Notes: generated by a model not told the origin, from the letters alone. 8,389 nt of DNA from Firmicutes bacterium UBA4874 (GCA_002399435.1 DHDO01000112.1:479-8867); one strand, 5' to 3'; shown: positions 1-7,522, numbered from the stretch's first letter. Translations and numbers: made by a program.

Positions 1-987
1 ATGCTGTCCGATGTACCCCCAGGAGAGGTCTGGCCTCTGGAACGTCTGAGGGATTTGAAAAAGAAGATCAATTCTGCAGGGCTTGAAATGGAAGTGATTG
101 AAAGCGTCAACATTCATGAGGATATCAAGAAAGGATTGCCGACGAGGGACCGATATATTGAAAACTATATTCATACACTTCAAAATCTTTCGGAGGTCGG
201 GGTAAAATGTCTCTGCTATAATTTTATGCCCGTGATGGATTGGGTGAGAAGCAATCTTGCTTTTCCTCTGGAAGATGGCAGCACGGCTATGTATTATCAT
301 CATGAGGATGCCCTTCAGATGAATCCATCCCGGATTGCGAAAGAGATGTTTGCCAGTTCAGAAGGCTATACCCTTCCTGGCTGGGAACCGGAAAGATTAA
401 AGGACATGGCAGAGGATATTGACTTTTATCAGAATATGTCCGAAGAAGACTATTGGGAAAATTTGAAATATTTTTTGGACGCAGTGATTCCATATGCAGA
501 GAAACTTGACATCAAAATGGCCATTCATCCGGATGATCCGCCATTTTCGCTCTATGGCCTTCCCAAGGTGATCCGCGATGCGGAGAGCATTCGCAGATTT
601 CTGAATTTAAACTCCAGTCCCTATAATGGTCTGACGTTTTGTACCGGTTCGTTGGGGGCAGATGTGAAAAATGATATACCTTCAATGATAAAAGAGTTCG
701 TGTCACGCGGGCGGGTACATTTTGCCCACATCCGCAATATCAGGCATCTGGATAACAAGGTTTTCATGGAAACTGCTCATTTAAGCTCATATGGGGATCT
801 TGACATGTATCGCATTGTGAAGGCATTTCATGACAATGGGTTTGATGGATATATCCGGCCGGATCATGGCCGGATGATATGGGGAGAGAAGGCAAGACCG
901 GGGTATGGTCTGTATGATCGATCTATTGGGATTGCTTATCTCCTGGGGCTATGGGAAGCTGTTCATAAGAACTCATCGGAAACGTAG
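1..987 (+). CDS. uxuA: Mannonate dehydratase UxuA, 5'-partial
   Basis: Cytoplasmic Mn(II)-dependent enzyme that dehydrates D-mannonate to 2-keto-3-deoxy-D-gluconate in glucuronate breakdown. The visible 328 residues match the UxuA family throughout: PPGEVWPLE (6-14), ESVNIHEDIK (34-43), RDRYIENY (49-56) and CYNFMPVMDW (72-81). They also hold the family metal-site segments HPDDPP (His176), FCTGS (Cys214), FAHIRN (His243) and RPDHG (Asp288). In known UxuA proteins the N-terminal strand and the (R/F)WYG-type start lie about 30 residues before the VPxGEVW motif. The ATG at base 1 is therefore almost certainly an internal Met, and the gene starts upstream of the window. The body ends normally at YLLGLWEAV; the last residues, NSSET, are encoded by the first unit of a tandem repeat that continues into the intergenic region, and the TAG stop lies in that unit. 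uxuB follows on the same strand 143 bp later, forming one pathway unit. Assignment is very secure. Confidence 0.96.
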   Translation: MLSDVPPGEVWPLERLRDLKKKINSAGLEMEVIESVNIHEDIKKGLPTRDRYIENYIHTLQNLSEVGVKCLCYNFMPVMDWVRSNLAFPLEDGSTAMYYHHEDALQMNPSRIAKEMFASSEGYTLPGWEPERLKDMAEDIDFYQNMSEEDYWENLKYFLDAVIPYAEKLDIKMAIHPDDPPFSLYGLPKVIRDAESIRRFLNLNSSPYNGLTFCTGSLGADVKNDIPSMIKEFVSRGRVHFAHIRNIRHLDNKVFMETAHLSSYGDLDMYRIVKAFHDNGFDGYIRPDHGRMIWGEKARPGYGLYDRSIGIAYLLGLWEAVHKNSSET

Positions 988-1102
988 AATCTCATCGGAA
1001 ACGTAAAAGCTTATCGAAGCGTAGAATCTCATCGGAAACGTAAAAGCTCATCGAAACATAGAATCTCATCGGAAGCATAAAAGCTTATCGGAAGCATGCA
1101 AC
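972..1102 (+). repeat. Degenerate tandem repeat, seven 18-19 bp units
   Basis: Seven head-to-tail units fill most of the uxuA-uxuB gap: 972-990, 991-1009, 1010-1027, 1028-1046, 1047-1064, 1065-1083 and a diverged last one from 1084. The first is CTCATCGGAAACGTAGAAT and the second CTCATCGGAAACGTAAAAG. Units alternate in their last four bases, GAAT then AAAG, so the array is really three copies of a 37-38 bp dimer plus a remnant. Variants are CTCATCGG, CTTATCGG or one-G-shorter CTTATCGA/CTCATCGA at the front, and ACGTA, GCGTA, ACATA or GCATA in the middle. The first unit overlaps the uxuA stop codon. There are no spacers, so this is not CRISPR. I see no strong hairpin within it, hence no evident terminator. 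The uxuB ribosome site begins about 15 bp after the array. Function is unknown; slippage-prone minisatellite is the simplest reading. Confidence 0.9.
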
Positions 1103-1130
1103 AGAAATATGACAGACGGAGGAGAAGCTT

Positions 1131-2648
1131 ATGAAATTGACAGAAGCCTGGAGTAAACGCGGGGAATGGAAGAAGGACTATACCATTCCAACCTATGACA
1201 GGCAGTCGGTAAAGGACAAAACCCGGAAAGCGCCTGTTTGGATCCACTTTGGGGCAGGGAACATTTTCCGGGCATTTATGGCATCCGCCATGGACACATT
1301 GTTGGAACAGGGACGGACAGATCGGGGCATCATTGTCTGCGAGGGCTTCGATCCGGAACTCGTCCGGCGCGCCTATGAGCCTTACGATTCCCTGAGCCTT
1401 CTGGTTACGCTGAAGGCGGATGGAACCGTGGGCAAAAAGGTAGTGGGAAGCGTGATGGAGGCTGTGACTGAAACGGACAGAATGCTGGCCTTGTTCCGGG
1501 AACCGTCCGTTCAGATGGTCAGCTTCACCATAACGGAAAAAGGATACGCCGGCCCGCTGATGCGCAGAATCGCGGAATTCTGTCTGGAAAGATATGAAAA
1601 CGGAGCGTGGCCCCTTGCCCTGGTCAGTATGGACAACTGTGCCCGAAACGGGGAGATTCTTTCCAGCGCGGTGAAGAAGCATGCCAGGGATCTGGTAGCG
1701 GAAGGCAGGGCAGAGGAAGGCTTCCTTAAGTATCTGTCCGATCCGGAAAAGATAACCTTCCCGTGGACCGCCATAGACAAAATCACACCCCGTCCCGATG
1801 CTTCCGTAAAGAAGCTTCTGGAACAGGACGGATTCGAGGACACCGAGCAGATTATCACAGAGCGTCATACTTATACTGCTCCGTTTGTCAATGCGGAAGA
1901 GACGGAGTATCTTGTCATAGAGGATGCCTTTCCAAACGGGAGACCGCAGTTGGAAGCAGCCGGCATTTGGTTTGCCGACCGGGCTACCGTTGATCGGTTT
2001 GAAAAAATGAAGGTTGGTACCTGTCTGAATCCGCTTCATACTGCTCTGGCGGTTTTTGGATGCCTGTTGGGATATCAGACCATCCATGAGGAAATGAGCG
2101 ATACGGACCTGAAGAAGCTGGTATGGGAACTGGGAGAAAAGGAAGGAATGCCAGTGGTGATCGATCCCGGCATTATCCGTCCGGAGGATTTTTTGAAGGA
2201 TGTACTGACAAAGCGGTTCCCGAATCCGTTTATGCCGGATACCCCGCAGAGAATTGCCACGGATACATCGCAGAAGATTCCTGTCCGGTATGGGCAGACG
2301 CTGCGCGCCTATGCCTCCAGTCCCGACCTCAGCCTGGACGATCTGACAATGATCCCTCTTGTATTTGCAGGCTGGCTTCGATACCTGCTGGGTGCGGATG
2401 ATAAGGGAAATCACATGGATCTGAGTCCGGACCCACGGATGGAAGAGCTTACCGGGCTGCTTGGAGGTATCCGGCTGGGACAGCGTCCCGTGGATGGGAA
2501 AGGAATCGATGCCATACTCGGTGATCAAAGTATATTTTCAATAGATTTGTTTTCCTGCGGAATGGCCGCAAAAGTAAAGGGAATGTTCGCAGAGATGCTG
2601 GAAGGTCCCGGAGCGGTACGCAGAACACTGCAAAAGTATTGCAATTGA
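1131..2648 (+). CDS. uxuB: Fructuronate reductase / D-mannonate oxidoreductase (UxuB-like)
   Basis: Long-chain polyol dehydrogenase of the mannitol dehydrogenase family, expected to interconvert D-fructuronate and D-mannonate with NAD(H) in the cytoplasm. It supplies the substrate of the UxuA encoded just upstream. The N-terminal Rossmann domain carries WIHFGAGNIFRAF at residues 37-49, the family nucleotide-binding signature. The all-alpha C-terminal domain carries KVGTCLNPLHTA, with Lys294, Asn300 and His303 as the likely catalytic trio of the K...N..H type. At 505 residues it is slightly longer than enteric UxuB (about 486) and looks intact. The ATG is supported by GGAGGAG at 1118-1124, six bases ahead. 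Uxu assignment rather than tagaturonate or mannitol specificity rests on the adjacent uxuA and the UxuB-like N-terminus. A related polyol or uronate substrate cannot be excluded from sequence alone. It is read on with the next gene, 55 bp downstream, with no terminator between. Confidence 0.9.
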   Translation: MKLTEAWSKRGEWKKDYTIPTYDRQSVKDKTRKAPVWIHFGAGNIFRAFMASAMDTLLEQGRTDRGIIVCEGFDPELVRRAYEPYDSLSLLVTLKADGTVGKKVVGSVMEAVTETDRMLALFREPSVQMVSFTITEKGYAGPLMRRIAEFCLERYENGAWPLALVSMDNCARNGEILSSAVKKHARDLVAEGRAEEGFLKYLSDPEKITFPWTAIDKITPRPDASVKKLLEQDGFEDTEQIITERHTYTAPFVNAEETEYLVIEDAFPNGRPQLEAAGIWFADRATVDRFEKMKVGTCLNPLHTALAVFGCLLGYQTIHEEMSDTDLKKLVWELGEKEGMPVVIDPGIIRPEDFLKDVLTKRFPNPFMPDTPQRIATDTSQKIPVRYGQTLRAYASSPDLSLDDLTMIPLVFAGWLRYLLGADDKGNHMDLSPDPRMEELTGLLGGIRLGQRPVDGKGIDAILGDQSIFSIDLFSCGMAAKVKGMFAEMLEGPGAVRRTLQKYCN

Positions 2649-2703
2649 GGGAAAAGACAAAGTTTGAGAGGGCAATTATGGGAACCAGGAAAGGAGCAAA
2701 ATC

Positions 2704-3783
2704 ATGGATCAAAGGGATGGAATGAACTATGCGCCAAAGGGGAAGCCAAACCCGGTGGTCAAAAAGGGTGAATTTGTTTTTGCGGCGATAGGACTGGATC
2801 ATGGACATATCCGGGGAATGACCAACGGTCTGTTGGAAGCCGGGGCCACATTGAAGTGGGTTTATGATCCCGATCCGAAAAAGGCGGAGTCTTTTCGGAA
2901 GGCCTATGACGCGACTGGTGTCCGGGTGGCAGAACGGGAGGAGCAGGTGCTGGACGATCCGGAGGTTCGGTTGGTGGCAGCGGCCTGTGTGACTTCGGAG
3001 CGTGCGGCGCTGGGCATCCGCGTCATGAAATCCGGAAAGGACTATTTTGTGGACAAAGCGCCACTGACCACGCTGGAGCAGCTTAAGGCGGTAAAGGAAG
3101 CCGTTCGTGAAACCGGGAAAAAATATATGGTCAGCTACAGCGAACGCCTGCAATCGGAAAGTGCCATTTATGCAGGAGAACTGATACATCAGGGAGCCAT
3201 TGGTAAAGTGATTCAGGTGCTGGGGATGGGTCCCCACCGTTTGAACGCACCCTCCCGGCCGGACTGGTTTTTCCGTAAGAAATATTACGGAGGGATCCTG
3301 TGCGATATCGGAAGTCATCAGATCGAGCAGTTTTTGTACTATACGGGAGCCAGGGATGCCACCGTGGTAAACAGTGAGATTGGAAACTACAATCATCCGG
3401 AGTATCCGGAGCTGGATGATTTCGGTGATGCGACCCTCGTGGGAGACAACGGCGCCATGGGATATTTCCGGGTAGACTGGTTTACACCGGATGGGCTTTC
3501 CTCCTGGGGCGACGGACGAACTTTTATTCTGGGAACAGAAGGCTATATTGAATTGAGAAAGAATGTAAATGTAGCCAGGGAGAAGACCGGCAATCATGTA
3601 TTTCTCGTGGATAAAGACGGAGAGCACTATATCAATGCAAAGGGAAAGACCGGGTTCCCTTACTTCGGTCAGTTGATTCTGGACTGTATCCACCGGACAG
3701 AGAATGCCATGACGCAGGAACATGCCCTTAAGGCAGCGGAGCTGTCTGTGAAGGCACAGATGCTGGCAAGGAAGGTGCGATAG
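2704..3783 (+). CDS. Gfo/Idh/MocA family oxidoreductase, substrate unknown
   Basis: NAD(P)-dependent sugar or sugar-acid oxidoreductase of 359 residues, usual for the family. The N-terminal Rossmann fold starts at FVFAAIGLDHGHIRGM (about 24-39). Its glycine motif is GLDHGH (30-35) instead of the classic GxGxxG. VDKAPL (116-121) stands where the family EKP motif lies, with Lys118 the probable nicotinamide/catalytic lysine. GGILCDIGSHQIEQ (196-209) is the typical GG...D.G.H segment, with Asp201 and His205 as probable substrate-site residues. The rest fits the C-terminal alpha/beta domain. No signal peptide or membrane segment is seen. Start: ATG at 2704 follows AAAGGAG (2690-2696) at a spacing of 7; a second ATG at 2722 has no comparable site. 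It is the last gene of the uxu cluster, followed by a strong terminator. Co-transcription with uxuAB suggests action on a hexuronate, uronate glycoside or related sugar, but the substrate is inference only. Confidence 0.88.
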   Translation: MDQRDGMNYAPKGKPNPVVKKGEFVFAAIGLDHGHIRGMTNGLLEAGATLKWVYDPDPKKAESFRKAYDATGVRVAEREEQVLDDPEVRLVAAACVTSERAALGIRVMKSGKDYFVDKAPLTTLEQLKAVKEAVRETGKKYMVSYSERLQSESAIYAGELIHQGAIGKVIQVLGMGPHRLNAPSRPDWFFRKKYYGGILCDIGSHQIEQFLYYTGARDATVVNSEIGNYNHPEYPELDDFGDATLVGDNGAMGYFRVDWFTPDGLSSWGDGRTFILGTEGYIELRKNVNVAREKTGNHVFLVDKDGEHYINAKGKTGFPYFGQLILDCIHRTENAMTQEHALKAAELSVKAQMLARKVR

Positions 3784-3824
3784 CAGGGGCTCCATAAGTT
3801 TAAAGGTACAGTACATAAGCAAGA

Positions 3825-3861
3825 GAATAAAAGAAGGCCCGTTTTGGGCCTTCTTTTATTC
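3825..3861. terminator. Bidirectional intrinsic terminator between convergent operons
   Basis: Perfect inverted repeat of 16 bp: left arm 3825-3840 (GAATAAAAGAAGGCCC), 5-base loop GTTTT at 3841-3845, right arm 3846-3861 (GGGCCTTCTTTTATTC). The GC-rich GGGCC core sits next to the loop and the outer part is A-rich on the left and T-rich on the right. In either direction the transcript therefore makes a stable hairpin followed or flanked by a U-rich arm. It lies 41 bp after the oxidoreductase stop, and the minus-strand permease stop codon (3856-3858) falls inside its right arm. It would end both the uxu cluster and the ABC operon. Confidence 0.93.
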
Positions 3862-6800
3862 AGCACTTTTCAGCGCTTCCACCATATCAATACGATTCAG
3901 CGTACGGTTGGTAATCCAATTGACCAATATGGCAAAAAAGAAGGTAATTGCTGCTGTGAGAAGATAGCTGACCGGCTCAATATGCACGGCAAAATACATG
4001 GATGGCATATTGAGTACGGTGGTCAGAAAGCCGCTGATGAAACGGCCCAGCGGCAGGCCGAAGAGAATCCCTGCCAGGGTCAGGATCAGTGTTTCCCTGT
4101 TGACATACTGGTAGACTTCCTTGTCGTAAAAACCGAGCACTTTTATGGTAGCCAGTTCTCTGGTACGCTCTGAGATATTCGTATTGGACAGGGTAAAGAG
4201 AACCACCAGGGCAAGGCCCCCTGCCATGACAATAAACAGAAGTACCACGGCGTCAATCAGGTCAAAGCCGTATTCTTCCTTTAATTTGGCTGTGCTGACA
4301 GCGGAAAGAACGGCATCGTTATCCTGGAGTTTCTCCGCGTAGGCACCTGGATCGGTACAGGCATCCGTCAGGTGTGCCAGCACGCCGTTTGCCTCATAGT
4401 CTCCGAAAAGAGATTCATATTGTTTCTGCGTCATATAGACGTTGCTGCCCAGATAGTTTTTCACGATACCGGCTACCTTGGTTTCCTGCTGCTCAAGTTC
4501 CATGTTCTGCAGGGAGACGGCATCCCCGTCTTTTAAAGCAAGGATTTTCTTTGCGCTCTGTGTAACCAGCACGCCATTGTCTTTCGGATGCAGAATTTTT
4601 CCTTCCGGGCTTTCCAGACGAATATAATCCTTAATGGGACTATCATTGGGAAGAACCATCAGCTGCACCTTTTCGGCCTTTCCTCTGGTATTGATGAGTT
4701 TCATGCTGTCAATCCGCAGCTCCATATAATCCCTGACATTTTTGTCCGCTGTCAGATGATGGACCATTTCATCATGCTCCTTTTCATCAAAAACAGTCAT
4801 CAGGTCATATTGATAAATCCGGTCGTACTGTTTCAGCCCCAGATCGGCAATGGAATCCTTAATGGCAAAGCCGCAGACCAGGAGGGCAGTGCATCCCATG
4901 ATTCCTCCCACTGTCATAAACAGGCGTTTTTTATACCGGAACAGATTGCGGAGGGTCACCTTGTTCAAAAATTTCAGACGACTCCAGAAGGTGGGAATAT
5001 GCTCCAGGAGTATGCGGGAACCTGCGCGGGGCGCCTTGGGACGCAGAAGAGCCGCCGGCATATGCTTCATCTCACTGTGGCAGGACAGGGCAGTGGCGCC
5101 TACAATGGCTGTCATAAACAGCAGGACCCCGCCGACACCATAGAGAAGATCGAATTGCAGATAATACCGGGGAATCGTATATAGTTCCTTTAGAATAACT
5201 GCTATGAATTTGGGCAGCAGGATAAATCCCCCGATATCTCCCACAATGCCGCCCAGCAGGCAGGCGCAAAAGGCAAACAAAAGATATTTCCGGTAAATGG
5301 CGCCTCCGCCAAAGCCCAGTGCCTTGTAGGTTCCGATCATACCCCGTTCTTCCTCCACCATTCGGGTCATCGTAGTCAGACTCATGAGAATTGCCACGAG
5401 CAGGAAGATCAGAGGGAAGAAATGCCCAACGGCTTCAATGGAGGACAGATCGTTATTCAGACTGGAATAACTGTCCAGCGTGGTACGGTCCTGAACATAC
5501 CATTTTGTCAGCTCAATATCATCCAGTTCAGCGTATGCATCGTTTAGCTTTTGCTTTGCCTCGTCCTTTTTTACCGCATATTCCTTTTCCTGTTCCGTCA
5601 GTTCCTGCTGGCCTTTGGAAAGCTTCGTTTTTCCTTCGGAGATGCCTTTCCGGGCATCCGCTATCTTTTCCTTTGCCCGGGCTTCCTCCGCATTCAGCTT
5701 TTCTTCTGCTTTGGCCAGCTCTTCCTTTCCGGTTTTCAGCTCTGTCCGATGGGACTCGAGCTCCTGGCGTGCAGCCGCAATCTGTGTTTTTCCTTCGTTC
5801 AGCTTGTCCCCGGCTTCAGACATTTGCTGCAGGGCGGACGCTTTTTGCTCTTCAAAGCCGCTTTTTTTTGCATCCAGCAATTGTTGGCCGCCGGTGACCA
5901 TCCCCAGCCCCAGGGCTGTCTGTACACCGGTTTTGGGCAGGGAATCCACAGCGGCCGGATCCTGTTCTTGTACAGGCTCATTTTGTTGTGTATCCACTGC
6001 TTCCTGTTGAAGATGCTCCATTTGACCCTGAAGTTCGAGGAATGCTTTGGAAAGGGCAGCCTGTTCAGCGGCAGTGCCTTCTGCGACGTCATCTTCCTTT
6101 TCCCCTCTCGCCGTCAGGTCGGCGGCAGCGTGGACCAGTGCATTCCATTCCTTTTCCGGCCATGCATCACCAAAGATATTTTTAAGTTGTGCAGTACCTG
6201 CTTCCAGCTGATGTCGATTCGCATTCAGCTTGTTCTGCTCTTTTTGGAAAGTCTCTTCCGCAGCAGCAAATTGGTCTTCCGCCTTTTGCCGTTCCCTTGC
6301 CATGCGCTGTGTGTTCTGCTCCAGCTCTCCTGCCTTTTCATTCAGCTGTGCTTCACCGGCCGCCAGTTGTTTTTCTCCTTCGGACAGCTTCTGCCTGTGA
6401 TTTTCCAGTTTTGCCCGGGCTTCAGTTATTTGCCTGTCTGCATTTTTTTGCTCATGGGTAAGCGCAGCTTCTCCGTTGGCAAGTTCCTGTCTGGATTTGT
6501 CGATATTGTTCCGGGCATCGGCAAATTTCCTGTCTGCTTCCGTAAACTTGTCATTTGCGGTATTTTCGGCATCCTGGATCTTTGTGCGGGCTTCCCGGAT
6601 GACAGAATCATAACGCGCTTTTTCCCGTTGTTTCTTGATCCGGCTTTCAATATTCGCTATGACGGACTGCACCCTGTCATTATATTCATCGGAATAGGAG
6701 CTCATTTCCTGTGTTCCGTCCAGGGTAAGATATACTGCAGTGAATACATCGAAGTCGGCATCCTCCCCAGTGATAAAAAAAGTATAATCACTGGAGACAG

Positions 6801-7518
6801 TGGACCGAAAGAGGCTGCTCATGCCATCGCTGTTCTGAATGCTCATGGGGTCCAATATCACGCCGGTAATGGTATATGTCGTATTGGCAAAAGTGGGAGA
6901 CTCCGTTTCCTCCAGTTCTGTTTTCATATCCTTCAAATCAATATCCGTGTTCGAAGTGCTGTTCTCCTTTGGGGAAGCTTTCGGATCGTCCCCGTTCTTT
7001 TTGGAGGAAATGGATTCGCTTTCCCCGCCTGTCTTGCTTTCCCCGTCTGCCTTTACGTCTTCTGTAATGGTAAGCGGGTCGCCCACGGATAGGCTGCTTT
7101 CCTCCAGATACTTTTGCGTAACGGCAATTTCCCCTTTTTTTGTCGGCATCTTGCCATCCAGCAGATAGGGCTTGTTCAGGCCTTTGCGGCTCAGCACCGT
7201 CATGTCCGCTGTTTTTTGCACTCCGTCTGCCTCCGTATGAACGGTTTCATTGTAGCTTCCTTCCGCAGTTCTCACAGCTTTCAACCGCGAAAGGGTATCC
7301 ACATCCTCCTGTGTCAATCCCAGCGTGGACATAATCCGAATGTCAAACAGGTTCTGCCGGTCAAAAAACCGGTCCGCAGAGTAATACATGTCCGTGCAGG
7401 CGGCATACAGTCCGGTCAGCATAGTAACACCCAGTGCCGTAATAATAAGAATGGAAAATAGCCGTTTCCACCCTTTTTGAATGGAGCGCCCAATGTCTTT
7501 AAAATATGCTTTGCTCAC
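3856..7518 (-). CDS. FtsX-family ABC permease with long extracellular coiled-coil arms
   Basis: Membrane subunit (1220 residues) of an ABC system, partner of the ATPase just upstream. Order: basic amphipathic start; TM1 at 20-40; extracellular MacB-like domain; a Ser/Asp/Glu/Lys-rich insert (155-210); heptad arm 1 (about 290-446); linker with LPKTG (527-531); heptad arm 2 (about 555-665); first FtsX membrane domain (TMs near 697-717, 745-769, 791-811, with EEERGMIGTYKALGF at 722-736); TM near 866-886; second extracellular domain; second FtsX domain (TMs near 1089-1110, 1144-1164, 1185-1203, with ISERTRELATIKVLGF at 1115-1130). Start: GTG at 7518 lies 4 nt after the ATPase stop with a GGTGAG upstream, giving a KAYFKDIGRSIQKGWKR lead into TM1. 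Upstream ATGs (7779, 7560) overlap the ATPase; their extra residues read as out-of-frame ATPase DNA, and the 7560 ATG lacks a ribosome site. Family knowledge (MacB, LolCE, FtsX) suggests mechanical signalling or extrusion across the membrane; the cargo or target is unknown. Confidence 0.9.
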   Translation of the reverse strand: MSKAYFKDIGRSIQKGWKRLFSILIITALGVTMLTGLYAACTDMYYSADRFFDRQNLFDIRIMSTLGLTQEDVDTLSRLKAVRTAEGSYNETVHTEADGVQKTADMTVLSRKGLNKPYLLDGKMPTKKGEIAVTQKYLEESSLSVGDPLTITEDVKADGESKTGGESESISSKKNGDDPKASPKENSTSNTDIDLKDMKTELEETESPTFANTTYTITGVILDPMSIQNSDGMSSLFRSTVSSDYTFFITGEDADFDVFTAVYLTLDGTQEMSSYSDEYNDRVQSVIANIESRIKKQREKARYDSVIREARTKIQDAENTANDKFTEADRKFADARNNIDKSRQELANGEAALTHEQKNADRQITEARAKLENHRQKLSEGEKQLAAGEAQLNEKAGELEQNTQRMARERQKAEDQFAAAEETFQKEQNKLNANRHQLEAGTAQLKNIFGDAWPEKEWNALVHAAADLTARGEKEDDVAEGTAAEQAALSKAFLELQGQMEHLQQEAVDTQQNEPVQEQDPAAVDSLPKTGVQTALGLGMVTGGQQLLDAKKSGFEEQKASALQQMSEAGDKLNEGKTQIAAARQELESHRTELKTGKEELAKAEEKLNAEEARAKEKIADARKGISEGKTKLSKGQQELTEQEKEYAVKKDEAKQKLNDAYAELDDIELTKWYVQDRTTLDSYSSLNNDLSSIEAVGHFFPLIFLLVAILMSLTTMTRMVEEERGMIGTYKALGFGGGAIYRKYLLFAFCACLLGGIVGDIGGFILLPKFIAVILKELYTIPRYYLQFDLLYGVGGVLLFMTAIVGATALSCHSEMKHMPAALLRPKAPRAGSRILLEHIPTFWSRLKFLNKVTLRNLFRYKKRLFMTVGGIMGCTALLVCGFAIKDSIADLGLKQYDRIYQYDLMTVFDEKEHDEMVHHLTADKNVRDYMELRIDSMKLINTRGKAEKVQLMVLPNDSPIKDYIRLESPEGKILHPKDNGVLVTQSAKKILALKDGDAVSLQNMELEQQETKVAGIVKNYLGSNVYMTQKQYESLFGDYEANGVLAHLTDACTDPGAYAEKLQDNDAVLSAVSTAKLKEEYGFDLIDAVVLLFIVMAGGLALVVLFTLSNTNISERTRELATIKVLGFYDKEVYQYVNRETLILTLAGILFGLPLGRFISGFLTTVLNMPSMYFAVHIEPVSYLLTAAITFFFAILVNWITNRTLNRIDMVEALKSAE

Positions 7519-7522
7519 AGGC

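Noticed and set aside
1..3. ATG at base 1 as the true start of uxuA
   Set aside because: The family N-terminus of about 30 residues before the PxGEVW motif is missing, so this Met is internal and the gene is cut by the window edge.
972..1102. CRISPR array or plasmid-type iterons
   Set aside because: Units are contiguous with no unique spacers, too short for CRISPR repeats, and there is no cas or rep gene nearby.
1029..2528. 499-residue open frame on the minus strand opposite uxuB
   Set aside because: It mirrors uxuB codons, has no ribosome site or recognisable domain and a Cys/His/Arg-rich composition typical of antisense reading. Long shadow frames arise because the real genes here rarely use TTA, CTA and TCA codons in register.
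2649..2703. Terminator or separate promoter between uxuB and the oxidoreductase
   Set aside because: No inverted repeat with a T-run and no paired -35/-10 boxes are seen in the 55 bp; co-transcription is simpler.
2449..3822. 457-residue minus-strand frame opposite the Gfo/Idh/MocA gene
   Set aside because: It overlaps the whole of a clear family member and the end of uxuB, starts in the terminator region and resembles no protein family.
4588..5184. 198-residue plus-strand frame opposite the permease C-terminal half
   Set aside because: Antisense shadow with no ribosome site and no family resemblance, lying within a well-supported FtsX gene.
5551..7092. 513-residue plus-strand frame that looks like a hydrophobic, Phe/Leu-rich membrane protein
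   Set aside because: It is the antisense of the Lys/Glu/Gln-rich coiled-coil arms (antisense of GAA and AAA gives TTC and TTT). The apparent membrane helices are an artefact.
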